Both the position numbers and the translations under genes were made by a program. From Calonectria ilicicola (taxonomy: Eukaryota > Ascomycota > Sordariomycetes > Hypocreales > Nectriaceae): a stretch of DNA of 64,000 nt. The stretch covers positions 5,580,001 through 5,644,000 of the forward strand of contig CP085831.1 of assembly GCA_020809705.1 (NCBI GenBank), read 5' to 3'. Shown here piece by piece: positions 12,041 to 26,312 of this stretch. The notes below the pieces were generated by a model that did not search any database, was not told the origin of the DNA, and saw only the letters and a program-made list of their open reading frames with translations. Numbering within the stretch: the stretch's first letter is position 1; each line of letters starts with the position of its first letter.

Positions 12041-13394
12041 CTGATTATATAGCGCCAATGGATCCAGGATTCCTAGAGAGATTTAAGTAAGGCATTAGCG
12101 GTAACGGTAGGGGCGGTAGATTCCGCTCTTCGCAAGAACAGCCATTAGAAGGTGTTTTCGTTAGTGTGAGTGTATAGAAGTTCCGCTGTACCGAAACATG
12201 TATATGAATGTCGTTGCTTGCGTTACAATGTCTTTTTAATCTTGAGTTGCCTCTTTGTTTTGATCACGAGGCGTTTGAGCAGTGATAGGTTGCCTTGTGA
12301 CGCCGCCGCCAATCGAATGTGAACGCCAAAAAGTCCTCCAAAACCTCAAAGGAATCTGTCGGGGCCTAAGAAACACTCGGACACATTTACATTAGCATAT
12401 CACGTGATGTCTGGGTTAAGCCTTTAAATAGAATAAACTAGCACGAAGATCTAGAGAGGGCAATAATGTAAGGAGCATAGGGATAACCATTAGGGCAGGG
12501 TCAAGATACCGATGATCATGGCTCAAGGAAGGCCCATATATGTTTTGCGACTACATCCAGATCTTCATTAGCGATCCAAGAGGCACTATCATACTTGAAC
12601 GGCCTTGAAGAGTGGCTACTCCACACAGGGCAGCGACCGCGTGCTACGGCCGGGACTCAAAGCTCTCCTCCTCCTTCACGCAACTCTGCCGACATGTAAT
12701 GTAAGACGGTTCACGTACCGATCGTACATCCTTTAAACTCACATCTAGTACGTGTGAAACAACTTCGAGATGATCTTCCACTCTCCGTGGAACTTCACCA
12801 AAGTGTGAATGTCGGTGAACTGGAGCTGTCGACAGCACTTTTCATATCAAGTTTAACGACAGCTATAGTTGGGGTTAATGGTGACGATATCGGACCGGGT
12901 CCTTATATTGGGTGCGGTGCCATATTGATTGATATAATCCTTCAAGTAGGTCCATGACCCAGCGGAAAGCTCACCACCCACCGAGTAACCGTACATGGTG
13001 GCGTCCTTGTGGAAGCCTTTTCCAGCAAGCAGTTATCTCCCATGCGCCTAGCTTCAACATAAAACTTCTTAATGACGTGGACAACCGCCCCATACTCGGA
13101 TAGAGGAATAGTATTGATATTCTTGGATATAATGACGACTGTGTGGTTGGTGACTGATGATGCCGTATTCTGGGATGCAGATCAATTTCAAATTCTGTAC
13201 ACTACAGTAGCCCGTGCTTAATCGTTACGGACAAAGAATACATTTATCTTCCTGTCAGTGCGGGGTTCACGTTCTGGATTTGCCACACTCTAGATTTGTT
13301 AGACTAGTATGGGTTGCATCGGAGCATATAATGCCAAAATTCATAACATGGAGGTGCATTATAAACAACTCGGCAAACAGCCCCGGGCCGCAGT
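12041..13394. other. Intergenic DNA without recognisable genes
   Basis: Normal composition, no convincing coding sequence on either strand. The right end probably belongs to the decayed LINE whose RNase H region is recognisable from 13,395 on, but I cannot trace its upstream part. Confidence 0.4.
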
Positions 13395-13800
13395 GTGCAT
13401 ATTTCGGTTAGCAGCTCCGTTCGGAATAGCGTGGTAGGAGTCGGAGAAGCGGTCCAATTTCCAAGGTCCTGTGGCGAGAGTCATCGAGTTGAGATATTCT
13501 CCTTCACTCCTGGTATAACGATGGAGCAGAATCCTGATTCTGGAGAGCTAGCTGCAATGGCGTATGCGGCGCGAAGGATGCTACTAGGGACCTGCCATTA
13601 CAATATTAGCATAATCACCCGCAACAAGGCAGCTATGCTAGTGATGCGACAACCTCGCCCAGTAATCCAACCAAGAATACACCCACTACATCTATGACTC
13701 TCTGGAGACGTTACAAGCACAAGGACACACTGTGGCCATATACTGGCTTCCCTTAAGCGACGAGAAGAAGTTTCTACTGAAGGCGATGGGGTAAGTAAGG
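13395..13800 (+). pseudogene. LINE-type (Tad-like) retrotransposon fragment, RNase H region
   Basis: The plus frame 13,395-13,697 contains SGELAAMAYAARRMLLG and IITRNKAAMLVMRQPRP, characteristic of the RNase H domain at the end of fungal LINE polyproteins. It continues after a frame break near 13,695 with SLETLQAQGHTVAIYWLPLS (about 13,698-13,757). Reverse transcriptase motifs were not found upstream, so this is a fragment. Composition is not AT-rich and only mild RIP is visible. Confidence 0.65.
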
Positions 13801-13937
13801 GTTAGAAAGCCGCCATGTATAATGTTGTCACGAGGCCTAATTGGGTCGAATTGATGTTCTTCTGCTGTGTTCCACAAAATCCCTCTTGCCGCTATTCTTA
13901 GACAAAATCCTTCATAGAACCACACTATACTAGCCAT

Positions 13938-14335
13938 AGACTATCTGACAAATGTCTCTACTTTAGCTAGATCTTTAAATGTTTATAGAGTTTTAGACTT
14001 AGGTAAATATATAATATTAAAACGCTAATTATATCTTACTCTCTCTTTTAACTTATACTTACTTTTTAAAACTTAAATTATTATTTAATTTTTTTTTTAA
14101 TTTTAAAATTATTTTCTGTTTATATATTTTTTAATATATATAACTCTAACTACTTTAATACCTCCTTTATATCTAATTTTAAAGAAATTTATATATATTT
14201 AAAAAGATTTATTATAATATAAAAATAAAAACTATAAAAAAAAATTAAAATTTTTTTTTTTAATTTTATATATTATTATTAAAAATTCATTAAAAAATTT
14301 AAATAATTATATTTAAAAAAAAATTTTTATTAAAA
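13938..14335. other. AT-rich spacer before retrotransposon 2
   Basis: Composition drops abruptly to nearly pure AT from about 13,970. There is no gene and no clear repeat match. The last five bases (TAAAA, 14,331-14,335) are the left target-site duplication of the next element. Confidence 0.4.
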
Positions 14336-14550
14336 TATAACAAACTAGATTCATAACTAAGGTAAAGCACAAATGGGACTACAATAGACCTCTATTCTTA
14401 TTACCAAGACTTCAACTTAATAAACTATAGAACTATTTGCCTATACTTACTATATAATATTATTATAAATATTCTTGCCTTATAATATCTTATACTAATA
14501 TATATTTAGTATATATGTTTAATTAGTTCTTTTAGTTTTATATTTTTATA
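14336..14550 (-). repeat. Left LTR (3' LTR) of retrotransposon 2
   Basis: 215 bp, starting TATAACAAACTAGATTCATA and matching the left LTR of copy 1. A minus-strand purine tract (AGAAAAAGGAAATAAT) abuts it. Confidence 0.85.
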
Positions 14551-17500
14551 ATTATTTCCTTTTTCTAGAGACTTGTCCTTAAGTTTTAAGAGGATCTAGT
14601 AGAAATAATATTACTTTTATATTTTATTATTTTATTTCTTATATATTCTTTTAATTTACTTATAATATTTATATATTAAAATTATTATATTTTTAAAATA
14701 AGTTTTAGATTTTTATATATTATACTTTATAAGCTATTTAACTTATTTAATTTAATATAATATTTTATTATTATTATCTTTATATATAATAATCTTTTTA
14801 ATCTTTTACTTATTCTTTTTTTAGCTAGCTTTAGTAAGTAAATAGTAATATTACCTTTAATACTTTCCTAAGATTTAAGTAAGAAAATTAAGAAAATATT
14901 ATATATTTATTAATATTATTTAGGTAAATGTATTTTATAAACTTATTATTTTATTCTTTTAATAATAATAACTTTAATAAATTTAAATATAAGTTTCTTA
15001 TATTTAAATCTAAAGTTCCTTATAAATAAACTAATAATCTATTCTTTTTTATATTTTATAATAATATATCTTTTATTATAATACTTAACTTATATTTCTA
15101 TAACTTTCTATTAATATTATTAAATTTAAATATATATATAATTTAAAATTTTAATATATTTTTATATATTCTATATATAAGTTTTTAAGTGCTCTAAAAT
15201 ATACTTAATTATTCTAGAATAGTAAGTATATAATGCTTATATTGGTAATACTTTAATAATATTATGCTAGCTATTATTATAAATAAACTTACTTTTAGGA
15301 AATTATGCTATCTATCTCTCTAAAATTTCTCCTACAAATAACCTTAAATATCTCTTTAAGATCTAATATATTTACTTAATTTACCTATTAATCTAAGGAT
15401 AGTAGATAGTAAATAACTATTTAATTATTACTTATTCTTTTATTAATTTTTTTTAAAATTAACTTATAAATAGCTTATTTTAATTATTTATAATACCTTT
15501 TAGTATTTTATATTAATATTTTATATATTTATATAATATTTATATTATTTAAGTAATAATAAGTATTTTCTTTATAAATATAAATATAATAAACTTTATT
15601 ATATAATAAATAATTATAAAAATAATATTATATTCTTCTTTATTACTATAGATACTTTAAGGTAACCTTATAATAAAATCTATACTAATTTCTTAAAAGG
15701 GGTATACTAGTAGTAGTAAAGACTATAGCTTCCTATATGGTCTATAATATAGGATTTATATACTTTAATATACCTAGCATCTTAAGATATAATTATATAT
15801 ATCCTTTATAATTTCTTTCTAGTGGAATTTTCTCTTAATAAATTTAATTATCTTAATAACTTCTATATACTTTACCCTTAGATTATTATAATATTTATAG
15901 AGTATTTTAGTCCTTAATGTATATTATACTAGAATAACTAGCCTTCCCTTATAAAAAAGTATACTATTTTTATTTAAGTAGTATATCTTTATATCTCTAG
16001 TACTTTATTTAATCTTTTATACTTATTATTAATAAAAAAGATTTTTAATTTATAATTTTTAAATTAATTTTTTTAATTATATAAATAATTAAATAAGAAA
16101 TATTATTTTACCTTTTATAAGCTCTTTTATAATAGGATATAGGATAAATTATTCTAGATCAACTACCCTAGCTCCTAATAAATCTTTATAATTAAAATAT
16201 ATAACCTCTTTCTATTAAATGCTCTCCTTTATAATAATATTATTAACCTTTTACTATTATATAACTAAAGAGATTATAATTATATTTTATTAGTTTAGTA
16301 ATCTAATAGCCTACTCTTAATCTAAGGATAGAGAATCCTTACTTACTACCTAATATATAAATATATTATTTTTAAAATTAGTATAAATAGCTTATATATA
16401 AGTATTAATAATCTTAATTTTACCTTTTATATTAGTAATTATATATTATATATTTGGTAGTAATTTCTTTATTAATTAAAGCTTCTTTATAAGTATAAGA
16501 AGTATATCTTTATATATAATTTCCTTTTTTATATAATTTAATTATCTTAATAGACTATCTGCTAGATTAAGCTTCCTTGGTCTATATTTAAGATTAAAAT
16601 TAAATAGGAATAGCCTATAAACCTATCTTATAAGTCTTTTTTTAAAATCTTTTATTAAAGCTTTAATAATATCTTTAAAGATAAAGTAATCTATTAATAC
16701 TATAAACTTTTTTAATAGTCTTAATAAATAATAACTTTAATACTCTAAGCTTTTAATAATTGCAAGTAGCTCTTGCTATCTAGTTCCCTAATGTTGTTTA
16801 GCATTAAAGAGCTTCCTTAATTAGTAGATTATTAGGTGTTATTGATCTTCTATAAGCTATAATAAGATCTTTAAGATAGCCTTAGTAAATATATTTGTCT
16901 TGATATGGGCTTTTAGGGTTAGATCTTAATGCTATAAGATAGTTGTTAAATAGAAGATTATCTTTAATTTTTAGAATATATTTTCTTTAATTTTAGTTTA
17001 AATAAAGTCTTTAGTTTTATAATTATTCTTACTTTCTTTAAGTAGCTCTATTAAAAGTTCTATTATTTTAAAGTATTTAAAAATAAACTTCTAATAGAAG
17101 TTATAAAAATTAAGAAATATTTATATATTTTTATATAAGATTGATTTCTTTTATTTAATAATAGATTAAATTTATATAAGATCTATTTTAATATCTTTTT
17201 AAATAATTATATACTTTAAGAATTCTATCTTTTATTAATAAAAGGTATATTTAAAAAGTTTAATATATAATTAAAAGTTATATAACTATTTAAAAATCTT
17301 TTTAATATTTTTAATATATTATTCTTTTATTTTAAAATAAATAATAATATTATTTAGATATATAATATAATAAATATTTAAAAGTTCTATAAGTATATAA
17401 TAAATATATATTTAAAAAATAACTAAAGTATTAATTAATCTAAATAATATAATTATATACTTAAAGTAATTATATTAAGTTTTAAAAGTAGTTTTCTATT

Positions 17501-19911
17501 TATTACTCTTTTTAATTTTAATATAATAATATATATTATAAATATTAATCTTAATAATCTATCTTATTTTTATTAATTTATTTAAAAGATTATTAATAAG
17601 TAAAAGTAGATATTAATTTTTAATAATAATTATATTAAAATCTTTATAATTTATATATAAATATATAATACTATCTTTTTTTAATATAAATAATATTAAT
17701 ATACTAGTAATATTAATTAATAATTATATTCTATTATTAATAATATTATTTACTATATATACTTATAATATATAATATTATTTAATATTTAGTAAATATA
17801 ATAGACTATATAGAGACTCTTTATCTTCTATAGTATTAATAGAATGCTTTATGCTTTTAAGAAGTGGTAGCTTTATTACCTTTACTTTATTAAATATATA
17901 CTACTTTAATTATAATTTTGAAGGTAGTATACTAATATTATTATTAATAGCTTTATCTTCTAAGATCTTAATTAGCTTTTTTTAGTAATTGTATACTAGT
18001 AGTATAAAGTATATAGGCTTTTTTATTATTTTTTATTAGTTTTTTTATAATATTTTTAGATTTTATAAAAAAAATAGGTTTATATATTTAATAATAATTA
18101 TATATATTAATTATAATATTTTCTCTACTTATAGAATTATTTAAAAGAAGTAGATTATTAATATCTTTTAAATATTATATTTTAATAAATATTCTTTAGA
18201 TCTTCTAGGGTATTCTTTAATAATTAATTAAAAATAAAGTTAATTAATATACCTTATATAAAGCTAATATAGTTCTATTATAGCTTTTTAATATAGGTAT
18301 AGCTATATCTAAGGCTAGCTTTAAATCTAATCTTTACACTAGTTATTAGCTGATAAGGTCTACTTATGCGTAAGTATTTATATCTACCTGGACTTTTTCT
18401 TTCTTATAAGTATTAAATATTAATACTCTTTCTTAGATAATCTATTCTAAAGGTAAAAGTTTCTTATATATAATAGCTTTATATATTAAACTTATACTTA
18501 CTTATTTTTTAATAAATCTATTTTAATAAAATTATTATTAATAATTTAAATTTTAATAGCTTTAAAAGATATATTATCTTTTTATTATAATAAATAATAA
18601 AAAGAAATATAATTTTCTTTATTATAAATATAATAAATTAAAAGTTAAATATAATTAAAATTAATAATCTTCTTTATATTATTAAAAATAATAAAAAAAA
18701 TAGATTTAATATTATCTTTTAAAAAGATTAATTTAAATATACCTCTTTAACTTTTATCTTTACCTTAACCTTTACCTTAGCCTTTATAATTATTAGAATA
18801 TTACTTCTAAAAGTCTTCTTATTAATTAAGAAGTAATCTTTTAATATTATTATTTTCTTATACTTCTTAATTATCTTAATAAAGATAGATCTAAAGTTAC
18901 TTAATTTTATTAATTACTTTATAAAACTTTTTAAACTTTATTTTCTATTTTAATATTTCTACTTTTAACTTAAGCTATAATTTAAAATAATACTAATAAG
19001 CTAAGATAATATTATTCTTTAAACCTTTAGTGCCTAATATAATATATAAGATTATTTATATAGTAAAGTGCTATTATAATATATAATCTTTCTTCTACTT
19101 TAAAGATAGTAATTTATTATAGAGCTAGCACTTATATAGATCTAGGTTAATATGTATCTTATATATAAAGGTAAGAAAGTCTTCTTATAAAGGGTCTTAG
19201 CTAGTAAGCCCTTTAATGTAGTTATGTTATTGCATCTGTAGAGAGTATAAGAACTTGGTTATAGCCCACTTTATATGCTATATAGTAGAACTACCTGGCT
19301 ATAAGCTATTATTAGCTTTAATAGTATAGATCTAGTTATTAACTTAAATACTTAATATATCTTTATTAAGCTTCTTATAATTATATAATAAAGATTTCTT
19401 ATAATCCTTTCTTAAACTTATATTAAGCTATATAATTAACTAATATAATATATCTATTTAGAATTACTACTACTAAGCCTAAAATTACTACTATTATATT
19501 TAGAACTATTTCTACTACTAAACTATTATAACTATAAAATCTCTTATAAATATTATAATTTCCTTTATATTATATAAAATTTATATTATAAATAATAATA
19601 ATATCTACTCCTTAATATTCTCTAAATCTTAAGATTCTTACTTCTCTAACTTTATAATTAAAATACTTTTAAAAATTAAAATAAAAAGTATATTTAGATT
19701 CTTTAAAACTCTACCCTTTTAAATAAGCTCTTCTTAGAGTTCTTATTTATACTCTTAATTATATATAGCCTATATTTATAGCTCTTACTTATTATAATAA
19801 GTTCTTATTAGTTTAGGAAGTAATAGTATAATATTAATCTTTTTTAAGCTTTTAATAGTTTTACTTATTATATAATATATTAGTTTTTTAAAGAAAGAGA
19901 AGTTAAAGAAT

Positions 19912-20126
19912 TATAATAAATTAGATTTATAATTAGGGTAAAGTATAAATAGGATTATAATAGATTTTTATTTTTATTATTAAGATTTTAATTTAATAAA
20001 TTGTAGAACTATTTGCTTATACTTATTATATAATATTATTGTAGGTGTTCTTATCTTATAGTGTCTTGCGCTAGTATATATTCGGTATGTGTGCTTGATT
20101 GGTCCTCTTGGTCCTACATCTTTACA
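19912..20126 (-). repeat. Right LTR (5' LTR) of retrotransposon 2
   Basis: 215 bp ending GGTCCTACATCTTTACA. It is the only LTR of the four keeping an intact terminal CA, which shows the original repeat was TG...CA. Confidence 0.85.
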
Positions 20127-20369
20127 TAAAATTATAAATTTAATATTTAATATTTATTAATAAATTATATATTTTAATTAATAAATAATTAATTAGTTAT
20201 TTTTTTTAATATTATAAAATTTAAAAGAAAATTTTTAAGAATTTAAGTTTAAAATAAACTTAATAATTATATCTTCTTTTAAATTAAATAGCTTATATAA
20301 ATTAAGGATAATATTACTTTAAGATTAAATTCTTTACTACTAGTAGCTTAGTAGTATGTTAGAGGATTT

Positions 20370-20763
20370 TATTATAACCCATAACACACCCAGGCAGTCA
20401 ACAATAGCAGAACCAATACTCACTTACCCTACAACCCTACACCAACTAATTAGGAAGTGTTTATAAGTAATTACTTATAATATTAGTGATTACTTTATAA
20501 TCATTATTCTAATTATTAATATATTAAATAAAGCTAATATAGTAAGTGCTTATTAAATAATCATATATAGGTAGGTTAGAATCTGCCCTTATAGCTAATA
20601 TTAACTAACTTTTAATATAATTTAATTATTTTAATTATAATTAATTATTATTTAATATAATATTATAATTATTTTATTATTATAATATACTTAATTATTC
20701 TATTAATATTAATCTTTTATTTTAATTAATTTATTTAATTAAAAAATTAATTAAATTATTATA
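20370..20763 (+). repeat. 5' LTR of the outer gypsy element
   Basis: 394 bp, homologous to LTRs at 25,918, 32,420 and 35,816. The best preserved copy begins TGTTATGACCCATGACACGC (25,918); here it reads TATTATAACCCATAACACAC, showing G-to-A change. Confidence 0.85.
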
Positions 20764-23700
20764 TATTAAAAGTTTTTATTTAATTAACTATTTATATCTT
20801 TAATTAAATAATATTATTAATATATTTATTCCAACCCTAAGTACCTTCACCAATCTACCTTAAGATTAGCCCTAGGAAAATATATCTATAGACTATAATA
20901 GAGATTTTAGGATAGAAGTTCTTAAAGAAATTAATAGTAAAAAAAATAATTTAAATAAGAGATATTATTAAAAGCTTAAATAAGAAAATTGAAAATTAAG
21001 TAAATTATTTAATTAATTTATTATTTAATATAAATTTCTATAATAAAGATTTAATAAAATAAATAATATTTAAAATTTTAAAGATATTATAAATATTTTA
21101 GAGTAATAATAAATAAATATAACTTAAAATTATTAATAATATTTATAAGAATTTAATAATTTTATTATTTATAGTAAAAATCTTAAAAAAGTAATTAAGT
21201 CTAAAAAGCTACTTATATAGGGAGAAGATATTATTATTTTATATAAATGGCTTATATAAGTTAAGAGTTATTAATCTCTTTATCTTTTAATATTTAAATA
21301 AAATAAAAAATTAAGAGTTTAATATATTATAGGATAATTAGAAGGAAAGGTATTAAGAATTATATTTAAATATTTTAAAATCTTTATTATTATATTATAG
21401 AATAAAGTTAATAGTATAATTTAAAAATTCTTTAATTTTTTTAATAATTTTAAAAAAGAACTTTAAATTTAATTTAAAATAATTAATAAAAAATAGATTA
21501 TTTTAAGAGAATTAAGTAAGCTATTTTAAAAAGGATTTTATAATAACTTCCTTTTTAACTTCTAATATTATATAGTAAAACTCAATTAGATAAAAGAAAT
21601 TATAATTAATAAATTTTATAAATAACTTGAGGAGATTATTTAAAATAAAATATATTAATCTCTAGATCCTTTTATAAAATTCTTTAAATATATAATTTAT
21701 ATAATATAAATTAATAATTAGTAATTTAAATAAAGGTAATAAAAGAACTAGAAATATAAGACCTAATTTATTAATATTAGTGCTAAATAAACTAAAAGTA
21801 TAGTATATAGAACCCACTTAGGATCTATAGAACTAGGCATAACCTAATAAAAGGATAAATTAAAAATTATATATTTTAATTATAAAAAAAGAATATAAAT
21901 CCTTTAAATACTATTCTTTAAAAATAAAAACCTAATTTAAATCTATTTAAAAAGGAAAGTAATTTAATATTATTGAAAAATCTACTAGTAAAATCTAGAA
22001 GGAATGGATCTTTATATTAGAAGAAAAAAATAATATTATAAAAAAAACTACTTTTATTATAATTATTAAATATAAATCTACTTTTATTATTAAATAATAG
22101 AAAGAAAATTATAAATTTTAAAAAGTAAAATTTATTTTATAATAAGAAATTAATAAAATTATTAGAAAAATATAATTAATTAAGGAAGAAGAAGAAGCTT
22201 ATTTACTATATAAATAATTAAAAAGAGCTAAGGAAATTAGAATTCTAATATTTATATTAGATATTTATATTAATAAATCTTTAATCTAGTAAAATATCTA
22301 TACCTATAATAAAAATAAAAAAAGAAAATAGATAATCAATATAAAGAAAATGACCTAATAGATTGAAGAACTATTATAAAATGGAAATAAGGCCTTTTTA
22401 TTAGTTTAAAGTGAATAGTAATTAGAAAACCTTAATCTTTAATTTATTTAATATAAAGAAGATAATCCTAAATTAAATATAATATATAAAAAGTATAAGA
22501 ATATTTTATAGGTAAGTTATTATAATTATAATTACTTTATATATATAAAATAAAAATAATATATAATATACTTTTTTATTAAAGTAGAAGATATAGTTAT
22601 TTATTATATTTATAGGAAGGATTATAATTAATATAAAGTAATAGAAAGAAATCCCTATTATTAGTTTATTATATTAGAATTAAATAAATCTAAGTTCTTT
22701 AATTATAATAAGTTATTATAAAATAAATATTAAAATCTTAAATATAATATATATATAATAGATAAAGTAATAACTTAATATTAAATAAAAATAAAAATAA
22801 TTAATATTCTTTATAAAAGAATAATAGAAGAGATAATTTATAAAATTATTAAAAGAACTTCTTAAAAAGGCTTTATATTTAATAATTAAAAAGTAGCCCT
22901 AATAATAATTAAAAATAAACATAAGGATTAGAAAGAAATAGTATAATATTATAGTAGATAGTAAAGCTAAATAAGATTATATTAACTCTTAAGTAATTAA
23001 TATATTTTAATTATTATAAATAATAAAAGTGAATCTATATAAGATTATTAATATAGAAGGAATATTTTTTAAATATAATAATAATATTATAAATAAAAAA
23101 ATTAATTACTTAAAAATCTTTATTAAAAGAAAAAATTAAAAAATAACCTTTAATATTATTAATATTAAATAATATAATCTAGTTCTAAGGTACTTATGGT
23201 TATATAGATATAATCTTAATATCTACTAGTATATTGGCTAGGTATAAATATCTAAGAAATATAATATAGCTAATGATATTTTTATAAATCTAGCTAAAAG
23301 ATTAAGATCTTTTAATCTTACTTAAGTAGAAAATATAAGTAAAGAAGAATCTTTATTATTTAAAGGAATAAAATATAAATATAAGAATAATTAAAAAAGA
23401 TAATAGTAATAAATAATTATTTGCTTTAGAATATAATTTTAATAAATTAATAAAAATTTTAAAGAAATATAAGAAAAAGTAAAAATAAATAGATTATATA
23501 ATATATTTTTATAATACTAAATATATTAAAAACTCTTTATAGAAGAATTAGAAATAGGCTTGCTTGAATTTAGCTAATAGGATTATAAAATTATTTTTAA
23601 AAATAAATTTAATATCTAATTTTACTTTATTTATAATTTTAATTAAATAAAACTTAATATTTTAAAAGAATATATTAAAGATATACTTAAGAAAGAATAT

Positions 23701-23779
23701 ATTTATATATTAAACTTTAAAGCTAAATACTTTATTATATTTATAATTAAGAAAAATAAAAAGCTATAGCTTATTATAA

Positions 23780-24240
23780 ATTATTAATAATTTAATAATA
23801 ATATTATTAAAGATTATACTTTATTATTACTTATTAATAAAATAAAAAATTACTTTTATAAAGCTAATATCTTTATTACTCTAGATCTTAAAGGAGCTTA
23901 TAATTTTATTTATATTAAAGAAGGATATAAATAAAAAACCACTTTTTAAATTAAGTTTAAATTATTTAAATATCTAGTAATACCTTTTAAACTTATAAAT
24001 ATACCTATCTTATTTTAATAAATAATAAATAATATATTATATAAATATTTAAATATCTTTATTATTTACTATCTAGATAATATCCTTATTTTCTTAAAAA
24101 ATAAAAAAGAATATAAAGAATATATTTATAAGGTCTTAGAAGCTTTATAAGATATTAAACTTTTAGTTAAATTTAAAAAAGTAAATTCTATATATAAGAA
24201 GTGGAATTTCTAGGATATATTATCTTCTTTAATAAAATTT
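23780..24240 (+). pseudogene. Reverse transcriptase remnant of the outer gypsy element
   Basis: The plus frame reads stretches such as FITLDLKGAYNFIYIKEGYK, LFKYLVIPFKL and IIYYLDNILIF. These are the DLKGAY, PFGL and YLDD blocks of Ty3/gypsy reverse transcriptase, with Asp-to-Asn and Gly-to-Lys type changes and Trp/Gln-to-stop changes as RIP would produce. Confidence 0.85.
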
Positions 24241-25917
24241 ATATAGATCTAAAGAAAATAATAATAGTATAAGAATAGAAGGAATTAATAAATATAAAAG
24301 AAATATAAGCTTTCTTAGATTTTATAAATTATTATTAAAGATTTATTAAAGGATTTAGTAAAATTACCTTTATAATAATAAAGTTAATAAAGAAAGGAAT
24401 ATTCTTTTAATAAAAAAATAAAATATAATAATTATTTAAAATTATAAAGGATATTATTCTAAAAGAACTAATCCTTAGTATATTTAATCTAAATAAATCT
24501 ATAAAACTAAAAATTAATACTTTAGATTTTATACTTAAAGTCTAAATTGAATAATATAATAAATAAGAAAACTTATACTTTATAATATTCTACTTATATA
24601 AGCTATATAGCTCTAAATTAAATTGCCTTATTTATAATAAAGAATTTCTTATTATTATTAATATTTTTAAAAAATTTAGATAATATTTATTAGAAAGTTA
24701 TTATAAAGTAATTATTTATATAGATTATAAAAATATTATATATTTTATAATTATTTAAAAACTTAATAAAAGATAAATATAATATATTAAGTATCTCTTT
24801 AAATTTAACTATTAAATAATTTATATTAAAAAAATAGAAAATAATTAAGCTAATATTATTAATTAAAAATTAGATTATAATATAAAAAAATCTAAGATAT
24901 AGGAATAACTTTTTATTTATACTTTAAAAGGAGGATTAGAATAAGTATTAATTAGTAAGATAATAATAGAAACTAAGAAGGTTATTGCTACTATTAGGAT
25001 AAGGGGACTACTATAAGTAATTAGAATTATTTTTATAAATATTCTAATATAATATATAGAATAAGGTAATTTACTTTTAAAAAAATTAAAGAATATAATT
25101 TTTTATTTTTAAAAAAAGATAAAATAAAGTATTTATAAGTATTTAAAGAATATTAAATAGAGTTAATAAGGGATATTTATAAATATCTTTTATATAGGTA
25201 TAAAGGAATAAATAAAACCTTTAACGTACATGATAAGCATGCGGCGCAAACAAGCATGCGGCGCAAAAATCCCTCATACACATCACAAACTATTTAATCA
25301 AATGCTTCTCAACAACTAAAGATATCCCAATCAAATATTGAGTCTAAAACCCTCCTTACTCTTCAGGCCCTTTAAAATACCCAAAAAATAAATATTTGAA
25401 AAGCTACACAGATCTATAATATTAAGGAGCAAAGGCTACATTGTCAGCAAAAGGGAATTCAATTTTGAAGTAATTGGATCCCTCTATTATATAAACTATC
25501 TGATATAGAAGAAAAGATTATTGTTCAATTTATTCTAGATCTAGATTTATAAGGATTCCCCCTATGATTATATAATATTGAAGAAATAGCTAATTAATTG
25601 CTTATTAATTGAAATATATCTTCTGTTAGTAAGTATTAGGCTTTAAACTTTGTTAAGTGCTATTTAGAGCTTAAAATATGTTTCTTTTATAAATATAATT
25701 ATAAGAGAGCTAAATATAAAGATCTAAAGATTATTAGTAATTAGTTTGGATTTATAATAAATATAATTAAGAAGTATAGTATTTGATTAAATGATATATA
25801 TAACTTTAATAAGACTGGCTTTATAATGGGCTTTATTATAAGTAAAATGGTTATAATAGGTGCAAAAAGGCATTTAAACCCAAAATTAATCTAGCTTAAA
25901 AATTATAAATAGATTAC

Positions 25918-26312
25918 TGTTATGACCCATGACACGCCTAGGCGGTCAAAGATAGCAGAACCGATATTCGCTTACCCTATAGCCCCACACCAACCAATAA
26001 GGAAGCACTTATAAGCAATCACCCACGATGTTGGTGATCATCCTGTAATTAATACCTTAATTACTAATATATTAGATAGAATTAATATAATAAGTATTTA
26101 TTAGGTAATAGTATATAAATAGATTAAAATCTGCTCTTATAGCTAATACTAACTAGCTTTTAATATAACTTAGTTACCTTAATTATAATTAATTATTACT
26201 TAATATAATACTTTTATTACTTTATTTACTATAATATACCTAATTATCTTATTAATAATAAACTCTTTATTCTAATTAATTTATTAAGTTAAGAATTAAT
26301 TAGATTATTATA
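25918..26312 (+). repeat. 5' LTR of the inner gypsy element
   Basis: 395 bp. It begins TGTTATGACCCATGACACGC and is one of the least mutated copies of the family in the window. Confidence 0.88.

Larger units (their letters stand above)
14336..20126 (-). mobile_element. LTR retrotransposon copy 2 (same family as copy 1), RIP-destroyed
   Basis: 5,791 bp with two 215 bp LTRs (14,336-14,550 and 19,912-20,126), flanked by the 5-bp duplication TAAAA (14,331-14,335 and 20,127-20,131). It aligns throughout with copy 1, including the minus-strand reverse transcriptase YLDD remnant at about 17,335-17,380. It is slightly less AT-saturated than copy 1 in several stretches (for example 16,740-16,930). Same orientation as copy 1; starts lie 10.4 kb apart. 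All frames are broken. Confidence 0.88.

Noticed and set aside
12644..13411. Several 60-70 codon ORFs on both strands
   Set aside because: Overlapping, unrelated and without family motifs; at most part of the decayed LINE.
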